Below, one piece after another: positions 58,774-64,000 of a stretch of DNA of 64,000 bases (position 1 is its first letter; every line of letters begins with the position of its first letter). The notes under the pieces are model-generated. The model searched no databases. It was not told the DNA's origin and was given only the letters and a program-made list of their open reading frames with translations. The DNA comes from G963674665 sp964609625 (GTDB lineage: Bacteria; Desulfobacterota; Desulfovibrionia; Desulfovibrionales; Desulfovibrionaceae). A program made the position numbers and the translations under genes. The stretch covers positions 1-64,000 of the forward strand of contig CAZSRS010000008.1 in NCBI GenBank assembly GCA_964609625.1, written 5' to 3'.

Positions 58774-59442
58774 ATGAGTTTTATCCGACGCCTGTTCACA
58801 GGCACCAAAAAAGCGCTCAAGGCCAATCTTCTGACGGGAATTCTCGTTCTCATGCCCCTGGTTGCGACATTCTGGTTTATTCATCTGCTCATCGTCTGGG
58901 TGGACAAGACACTCTTGCTCCTGCCCAAGGAATACCGGCCCGAGGCGTTCCTGCCTTTTCCGATTCCTGGTTTGGGGCTCATTCTGGTTATCGCGGTGCT
59001 CTTTCTGACAGGGCTCTCGGCGCGCAATTTCCTCGGCCGCAGGCTCGTGCACCTCGGCGACAGAATCATGTCCTACATCCCGTTTGTCTCCAAGATCTAC
59101 GGCGCGGTGAAGAAGCTCGTGGACACGGTTTTTTCCGGCTCGGGAAAGGACTTCAAACGTGTGGTGCTGATCGAATACCCCAGACGTGGCATCTACGCCC
59201 TGGCCTTTGTCACGGGAGTGAGCACCGGGGAGGTGCAGGACAAAACCGCAAAACGCACCATCAACGTTTTTTTACCGACAACACCCAATCCCACGTCGGG
59301 TTTCTATTTGCTCGTTCCAGAGGAAGATGTCATCCCCTTGGAGATGACTGTTGAGGATTCGTTCAAACTGCTGATGTCCGGCGGCATATTGAGCCCTGAA
59401 ACCAGGAATGCCAAGGACAAGGCACAGGTACTTGGCCGCTGA
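58774..59442 (+). CDS. DUF502 membrane protein
   Basis: 222 residues. Two membrane helices (LLTGILVLMPLVATFWFIHLLI near 19-42 and LGLILVIAVLFLTGLSA near 65-84) are followed by a soluble domain with SYIPFVSKIYGAVKKLVDTV and PTTPNPTSGFYLLVPEEDV, both hallmarks of DUF502. Function unknown. It lies between panC and metK, 15 and 29 nt from them, so likely in their operon. Confidence 0.9.
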   Translation: MSFIRRLFTGTKKALKANLLTGILVLMPLVATFWFIHLLIVWVDKTLLLLPKEYRPEAFLPFPIPGLGLILVIAVLFLTGLSARNFLGRRLVHLGDRIMSYIPFVSKIYGAVKKLVDTVFSGSGKDFKRVVLIEYPRRGIYALAFVTGVSTGEVQDKTAKRTINVFLPTTPNPTSGFYLLVPEEDVIPLEMTVEDSFKLLMSGGILSPETRNAKDKAQVLGR

Positions 59443-59471
59443 TCGCGCCAAGCGAGAACCAGGAGGCACGT

Positions 59472-60638
59472 ATGACCCCGAAAGGCAGATACCATTTCAC
59501 TTCCGAATCCGTTACCGAAGGTCACCCTGACAAGGTAGCGGACCAGATTTCCGACGCAATTCTCGACGCGATCCTGACACAGGATACACAGGCCCGTGTG
59601 GCATGCGAAACCCTGGTGACCACGGGCCTGGCCTTCATCGCGGGCGAAATCACCACCGGCGGCTACGTGGATTTCCCCAGCGTGGTGCGTCAGACCATCA
59701 AGGAGATCGGCTACAGCAATTCCGACATGGGTTTTGACTGGAAGACCTGCGCCGTGATCTCTTCCATCGACAAGCAGAGCCCGGACATCGCCCAGGGCGT
59801 GGACAGGGACGACCCCGAGAGGCAGGGCGCCGGCGACCAGGGCATGATGTTCGGCTATGCCTGCGGCGAGACCGACACCTTGATGCCCGCCCCCATTTTC
59901 TGGGCACACAAGCTCTCCCGCCGCCTGACCTTCGTGCGCAAGGAGGGCATCCTCGACTTCCTGCGGCCCGACGGCAAGACCGAAGTCTCCTTCGAATACG
60001 TGGACGGCAAGCCCGCCCGCATCGACACCGTTGTCATCGCCACGCAGCACACCGAAAACGTCGCCTACCAGGATCTCGTCGACGCAGTGAAGCAGGAGGT
60101 CATCCTCAAGACCCTGCCCGAGCAGTACGTGGACAAGAACATGCGTATCTTCATCAACACCACCGGCCGGTTCGTGGTGGGCGGACCCATGGGCGACTGC
60201 GGCCTCACCGGCCGCAAGATCATCCAGGATACCTACGGCGGCATGGGCAACCACGGCGGCGGCGCCTTCTCCGGCAAGGACCCCTCCAAGGTGGACCGCT
60301 CCGGCGCCTACATGGCGCGCTACATCGCCAAGAACGTGGTGGCCTCCGGACTGGCGCCCCGCTGCGAAGTCCAGATCGCCTACGTCATCGGCGTGGCCGA
60401 GCCCGTATCCGTGCTGGTCACCTCCCTGGGAACCAGCGAGGTGCCCGACGAAACCTTGACCAAGGCGGTCAACGAGGTCTTTGACCTGCGCCCCTACCAC
60501 ATCATCAAGCGCCTGGACCTCAAGCGCCCCATCTACAAGAAGTCCTCCTGCTACGGCCACTTCGGCCGGGAGCGCGTGGAGTTCACCTGGGAAAAGACCG
60601 ACGCGGTCAAGGATCTGCTCACGGCAGCCAAGATCTGA
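59472..60638 (+). CDS. metK: S-adenosylmethionine synthetase
   Basis: 388 residues. Forms SAM from ATP and methionine. N-terminal FTSESVTEGHPDKVADQISDA, the P-loop-like GGGAFSGKDPSKVDRSGAY, and GDQGMMFGYAC are all as in MetK. CAGGAGG precedes the ATG. No SAM riboswitch is visible. A strong terminator follows. Confidence 0.97.
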   Translation: MTPKGRYHFTSESVTEGHPDKVADQISDAILDAILTQDTQARVACETLVTTGLAFIAGEITTGGYVDFPSVVRQTIKEIGYSNSDMGFDWKTCAVISSIDKQSPDIAQGVDRDDPERQGAGDQGMMFGYACGETDTLMPAPIFWAHKLSRRLTFVRKEGILDFLRPDGKTEVSFEYVDGKPARIDTVVIATQHTENVAYQDLVDAVKQEVILKTLPEQYVDKNMRIFINTTGRFVVGGPMGDCGLTGRKIIQDTYGGMGNHGGGAFSGKDPSKVDRSGAYMARYIAKNVVASGLAPRCEVQIAYVIGVAEPVSVLVTSLGTSEVPDETLTKAVNEVFDLRPYHIIKRLDLKRPIYKKSSCYGHFGRERVEFTWEKTDAVKDLLTAAKI

Positions 60639-60663
60639 TCTCCGCACCTGCCCATATCCACCT

Positions 60664-60716
60664 GGAGGCTCCGCGCGCTTGTTCACGCCGCGTGCGGGGC
60701 CTCCCCTGTTTATTTA
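60664..60716 (+). terminator. Intrinsic terminator of metK
   Basis: GGAGGC...GCCTCC stem with further GC pairs, followed by CCTGTTTATTTA, 25 nt after the metK stop. Confidence 0.7.
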
Positions 60717-60796
60717 CCATCGCAGACTAAAGCCCTGTACCGAACCGGTCGATAGAGCCCCTGACGGCCGCGGCACGCGGCCCTTCGAGGAGCGTC

Positions 60797-61639
60797 ATGC
60801 AGATCGACAGCCAGGCGACATACACAATCGGCAACGGGTACATGGGGAGCGGACTCGCCCCCTTCGCGAGCCGCTTCGGTGTATCCGGACGCGAGACCGC
60901 CACCCTGCGCTCGAACAGCCAGGACAATGCCGGCATCAGCCAGACCTTTGCCCAGGACATTGTCCGGCGCATTCAGGCCGAATCCCTTGAGCAGGAAGGC
61001 GGGGCGCAGTCCCAGGACACCCTGGACGAACTCCAGCAATCACTGGCCAGGGCGGTGGATTACGTGCGCGCGAACTTCGGTGACGCCGCGGCCCAGGCCA
61101 CCATGGGCTTGGTGTACAAGGAAATCGGCAACGATCCGGTCAGCGAGGACACCCTGGGCCAGGGCCTGTTGCAGGCCCTGCGCTTCGTGGACAGCAACTT
61201 CGGCTTCGCGGCCGGCGACAAGCTCATGTCCTTCTTCAACAGCGACCTGAACCAGGCCGTGAACGAGCACTTCGACAACGGCCTGATGGAAGTGTTCTAC
61301 GCCGCTGCTCCGGACGCCTCCCAAGGCATGGGGCAAGGCATCGCGTCGGCCCTGGGACAGGCGCTGGGAGACTTGAGCCAGGAATACGCCTCGGATGCGT
61401 CCAAAAGCCTCGTGGAGCAGTTTCTCGCTGCCCTGGAGCAAGGAGACGGTCCCTACGCCGCCCTGCGTGGAGCCGTGGACGCCACGGGTCAAGAACTCGC
61501 CATGACCTACGGCGGCGAGGCATCGGACCACGTCGCCGTGCTGGAGCAGGCCGTGACGCCGCTGCTGCAGGCCGCATCGGGAGTGGGTGGAACTTCGCTA
61601 GCAGCACAAACCGGAACCATGTTGAACATGGTAGTCTAG
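60797..61639 (+). CDS. Conserved-looking hypothetical protein, 280 residues
   Basis: Not recognised. No signal peptide or membrane helix. The N-terminal 60 residues are low in structure (MQIDSQATYTIGNGYMGSGL). The rest is Ala/Gln-rich and helical, with repeated VDY/VDS-NFG blocks (AVDYVRANFGDAAAQ, RFVDSNFGFAAGDKLMSFFNSDLNQAVNEHF) and a Gly/Gln-rich middle. GAGGAG precedes the ATG. The Desulfovibrio-type codon use and good coding quality support a real gene. It is a single gene between terminators. Confidence 0.75.
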   Translation: MQIDSQATYTIGNGYMGSGLAPFASRFGVSGRETATLRSNSQDNAGISQTFAQDIVRRIQAESLEQEGGAQSQDTLDELQQSLARAVDYVRANFGDAAAQATMGLVYKEIGNDPVSEDTLGQGLLQALRFVDSNFGFAAGDKLMSFFNSDLNQAVNEHFDNGLMEVFYAAAPDASQGMGQGIASALGQALGDLSQEYASDASKSLVEQFLAALEQGDGPYAALRGAVDATGQELAMTYGGEASDHVAVLEQAVTPLLQAASGVGGTSLAAQTGTMLNMVV

Positions 61640-61742
61640 CATTAGTTTAGATCATATTCAGATTCATCTTTTCTTCTTGATACAATTCGCGAATAGTGCA
61701 TAACGTTTTCACACGGGACCGCCACATCCTGGTGGAGGCGTT

Positions 61743-62906
61743 ATGTACCTTTTCCGCATCATACTACTCTGGATATGCTTTTGCCTTTTTTCCTCGTGCA
61801 TCGATGCAAGCAGCTCCCAGCCCTTCGCCGCTGCCGATGACGGCTCCGGGGAGCAGGCCGTGGGTGATGTGAATGCAACGTCGGCCGAACCCCAGAAATC
61901 CTCCGGCGAACCCTCCTCCGGGCAGCAATCGGAGAGCCCTGTACCCGAGCCAGTAAACGAGCAAAAGGTCATAGCCGTCACCGGCTTCGATGTCCTTTCC
62001 GCCGCCGCGAACGATGACAACAAGGAAATCCTTGCCAAGTTGCTCGTTCAGGTCGCCGAGACGACTCTGTGCAAGGAGCGCTTTTTCAAAGTCGTCGAGC
62101 GTATCAAAACCCAACAGATACTCGACGAGCAACTTTTCGGCGAGGACGGAAGCAACGTTGGGAACCGCGCCCAACAACTTGGTGCGCTGTTGGGCGCTGA
62201 TTTCGTTCTCACCGGAGGGGCGATCCTGTATGGCAACAAGACCCGTCTGGATGTGAAGTGCGTCAATGTGTCCGATGGTCGCATCATGGCCGCGGAAAGC
62301 GCCAATATCGACTCCGCGGAATTCGATCGGATCGAGAGAGCCATGGAGCATGTCGTGATCAGCCTTACAAGCCATCTCATGCCTGATCACGAAAATGCCC
62401 CATGGCTGTATAGCTCCAGGGTTGACAAGCCACTTTCTCCTCAGGAGGAAGTCGCCTTCCTGACCAGGCGCATCGATTACGTCAAGTCGGCATACACAGC
62501 CCCTGCACAGAAACGCGTCACACCAGTGGACACAATAGTCCAAAACTTCATTGACGAGTATTTGCATGTTTATGAGTCAGGAGACATAGAGTCCCTGCTC
62601 GATTTCTATGGGCCGAACATTCAATTCTTCACCATGGGAAAGGTGGACAAGAACGTCGTGCGCAAGGAGCTTCACTACTATTTCAACCGCTGGCCATCCC
62701 GCAGACGCGTGGTTACAGGCCCCATCAGCATCAGCGACACAGGAGACAGCAGCGTCAAGCGCGTCGAGTACACCTACGAATACCGCGTGGAAAAAGGTGC
62801 CAAGAGCAAATCAGGATTTGCGAGGGATTCCTATCTGCTGTCCATCTCACCCGAAGGCGAGGTGCGCATCGTGGGGGAAAACAGCGAGGTGCTCAAGCGC
62901 TTCTGA
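61743..62906 (+). CDS. Lipoprotein with CsgG-like and NTF2-like domains
   Basis: 387 residues. Signal peptide with lipobox LFSSC (Cys19), then an acidic Ser/Pro-rich linker (about 20-75). A CsgG/curli-assembly-like alpha/beta domain follows (KVIAVTGFDVLSAAANDDNKEILAKLLVQVAETTLCKERFFKVVERIKTQQILDEQ...ALLGADFVLTGGAILYGNKTRLDVKCVNVSDGRIMAAE). The C-terminal SnoaL/NTF2-like domain (about 265-385) contains IVQNFIDEYLHVYESGDIESLLDFYGPNIQFF. Outer-membrane anchored; likely a surface or secretion-related factor. The upstream DNA is AT-richer than the surroundings. Confidence 0.78.
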   Translation: MYLFRIILLWICFCLFSSCIDASSSQPFAAADDGSGEQAVGDVNATSAEPQKSSGEPSSGQQSESPVPEPVNEQKVIAVTGFDVLSAAANDDNKEILAKLLVQVAETTLCKERFFKVVERIKTQQILDEQLFGEDGSNVGNRAQQLGALLGADFVLTGGAILYGNKTRLDVKCVNVSDGRIMAAESANIDSAEFDRIERAMEHVVISLTSHLMPDHENAPWLYSSRVDKPLSPQEEVAFLTRRIDYVKSAYTAPAQKRVTPVDTIVQNFIDEYLHVYESGDIESLLDFYGPNIQFFTMGKVDKNVVRKELHYYFNRWPSRRRVVTGPISISDTGDSSVKRVEYTYEYRVEKGAKSKSGFARDSYLLSISPEGEVRIVGENSEVLKRF

Positions 62907-62964
62907 TGATCGTTTCATGCCAAAATGCCGTCAAGCACTGAATGTGTTTTGATTGCATTCGGTA

Positions 62965-63936
62965 TCAAACGGCCTGCGCCTGCATCTGTTTGATGAAGGT
63001 ATAGAGGTTGGCGCCGGGAAGTTCGCGACCCCCGATGGTAAAGGAGCGCAGCAGGGCCACGTCGTTGCCCTTGGGCGTCTGCACCGCGTCCACCAGGAGG
63101 CTATAGATGTTGGGGCGAATCACTTCCTGCTGTTCCAACTCCAGCAACCACCCCTTGTGGTGCCTGGTCCAAATCTCCGCCAGATGGCGCGGCGGTGGAT
63201 AGGCCTTGGCATGCAGCGCCCTGAAGTCCTCGATACTGAAGTTACCCGCGCTTTTACCCGCCACGCCCAGATAGTCGCCGGCGGCGGACAACACCACCAG
63301 GGGCAGTTTGAGCATCGACTCCGGCGGGGTCTCCGCGTCACCAGCCGCATACGGCTCCGGGCCACGCTCGATGACGTAATCGTTGCCGTGGCCATAGGCG
63401 TTGCGTACCGTAACCCGCCGGACGCCCCCCGCATCGGAGTGCTCCCGCACTTGCCGGAGCTGTCGGCTCCAGGCGCGCTTGATCTCTTCCATACCCTGGG
63501 CAAAGACGTCCTCCCGTGCCAGGTGCAGACTCAGAAAATCCGCCATGACCTCCCGCAGGCCGTCGAGCTTGGCGTTGGCCTCGGTCTGCGCTCTGGAAAA
63601 ACTCTCCAGGGCCGCTGCCAGACGCTCCAAGGTGTCGCGCACCTCCCTGTCCGGCTCAGGAGTCGTGCTTTTGGAGGGGTGAGACGCCCGCTGCGGGCGC
63701 AGACTGGGGAAATGACCGGCCAGATGGCGCCTGGTTTCCTCCACCGAGAGGTCGCGGCTGAAGCAGCGACGAATGTGCCCGCAGATCTCCAGGGCCTGCG
63801 GCTCGAACCGGATGGGCTTGCCGCTGCTCCGCACCGGAAAGAACTCCGGGAACTTGCGGCGATAACTCTTGATGGTGGTCTCTGACACGCCCACGTGCCT
63901 GGCCAAGTCCTTGTGCGTCACGCTGTCGTCACCCAT
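62965..63936 (-). CDS. MerR-type HTH regulator with long C-terminal domain
   Basis: 323 residues from ATG 63936 (GGGAG 6 nt upstream; an open frame continues to 63987). The N-terminal HTH_17/MerR-like domain is VTHKDLARHVGVSETTIKSYRRKFPEFFPVRSSGKPIRFEPQALEICGHIRRCFSRDLSVEETRRHL. The middle (about 110-165) is a coiled coil. The C-terminal domain is not recognised. The HTH with the coiled coil resembles plasmid/phage KorA-type or RacA-like proteins as much as true MerR sensors. The last 64 bases of the window hold nothing further that I can support. Confidence 0.75.
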   Translation of the reverse strand: MGDDSVTHKDLARHVGVSETTIKSYRRKFPEFFPVRSSGKPIRFEPQALEICGHIRRCFSRDLSVEETRRHLAGHFPSLRPQRASHPSKSTTPEPDREVRDTLERLAAALESFSRAQTEANAKLDGLREVMADFLSLHLAREDVFAQGMEEIKRAWSRQLRQVREHSDAGGVRRVTVRNAYGHGNDYVIERGPEPYAAGDAETPPESMLKLPLVVLSAAGDYLGVAGKSAGNFSIEDFRALHAKAYPPPRHLAEIWTRHHKGWLLELEQQEVIRPNIYSLLVDAVQTPKGNDVALLRSFTIGGRELPGANLYTFIKQMQAQAV

Positions 63937-64000
63937 CGTCTGCTCCCAAGCTAACTGCATCGCGGCGCATGGCAATGATCGATACACTCGCCGCCTTTTG

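Noticed and set aside
59443..59471. SAM riboswitch before metK
   Set aside because: Only 29 nt separate DUF502 and metK, with no room for a riboswitch.

Overview
The window reads as a chromosomal segment of a GC-rich, anaerobic, sulfate-reducer-like deltaproteobacterium, most likely one of the Desulfovibrionales. The evidence is gene content. There is a complete six-gene Ech-type energy-converting hydrogenase, a rubrerythrin / desulfoferrodoxin / rubredoxin / flavodiiron oxygen-defence cluster, a short ferredoxin of the Desulfovibrio gigas type, and a NikMLKQO-type nickel importer. A COG1900 (DUF39) homocysteine-synthesis protein and many PAS and hybrid histidine kinases fit the same picture. 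The species cannot be fixed from the sequence alone. A run of 100 N (7791-7890) marks an assembly gap inside a tandem-repeat gene.

Layout. 1-3267 (minus): a response regulator / sensor kinase pair of the metal or envelope-stress type, followed by a DegP-type protease cut by the window edge. 3373-7213: a ROK sugar kinase, a candidate sigma-54-driven small RNA (4266-4430), a CoA-disulfide-reductase-like flavoprotein with a rhodanese domain, and the ferredoxin. 7214-12595: a ParA-like ATPase with an N-terminal zinc ribbon and 33-residue repeats, a DMT exporter, a hybrid kinase and a Fur-family regulator. 12786-17001: the nickel importer with a promoter/operator in front. 17107-18994: a STAS protein, a Gph-type phosphatase with an overlapping leader ORF, and a DUF2231 membrane protein. 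19221-21779: the oxygen/superoxide defence genes.

21903-24074 is a small accessory island at a tRNA-Ser(UGA). It holds a truncated P4-type integrase, iterated AACGTCAC motifs, a RelE/XRE toxin-antitoxin pair with its own operator, and a broken second antitoxin. 24244-31388 is a self-contained TetR / methyltransferase / YbhGFSR-type efflux operon with a palindromic operator. 31554-34169 holds an RsbW-like/GNAT fusion protein and an AbrB-type permease. 34510-39590 is echABCDEF. 39809-44270 is a three-gene signalling row: a periplasmic solute-binding protein, a membrane histidine kinase, and a response regulator fused to a kinase. 44407-51756 carries DUF39, a LarE-like PP-loop protein, a PstS-like protein, an MCP, HtpG and GreA.

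51781-57640 (minus) has a DUF2339 membrane protein, then the most unusual cassette in the window. It is a three-gene unit made of a helical protein of unknown fold, a free-standing cobalamin-binding protein with the Wx9EH and ExHxxG motifs, and a soluble PAS histidine kinase, behind a strong promoter. A GNAT gene follows. 57901-60638 is panC / DUF502 / metK. The right end holds an unrecognised protein, a lipoprotein joining a CsgG-like and an NTF2-like domain, and a MerR-type HTH regulator.

Most gene calls rest on recognisable family motifs plus ribosome-binding sites and operon spacing. Promoter, operator and small-RNA calls are pattern matches made by eye and are less certain. Almost all other long open frames in this GC-rich DNA are antisense shadows of these genes.
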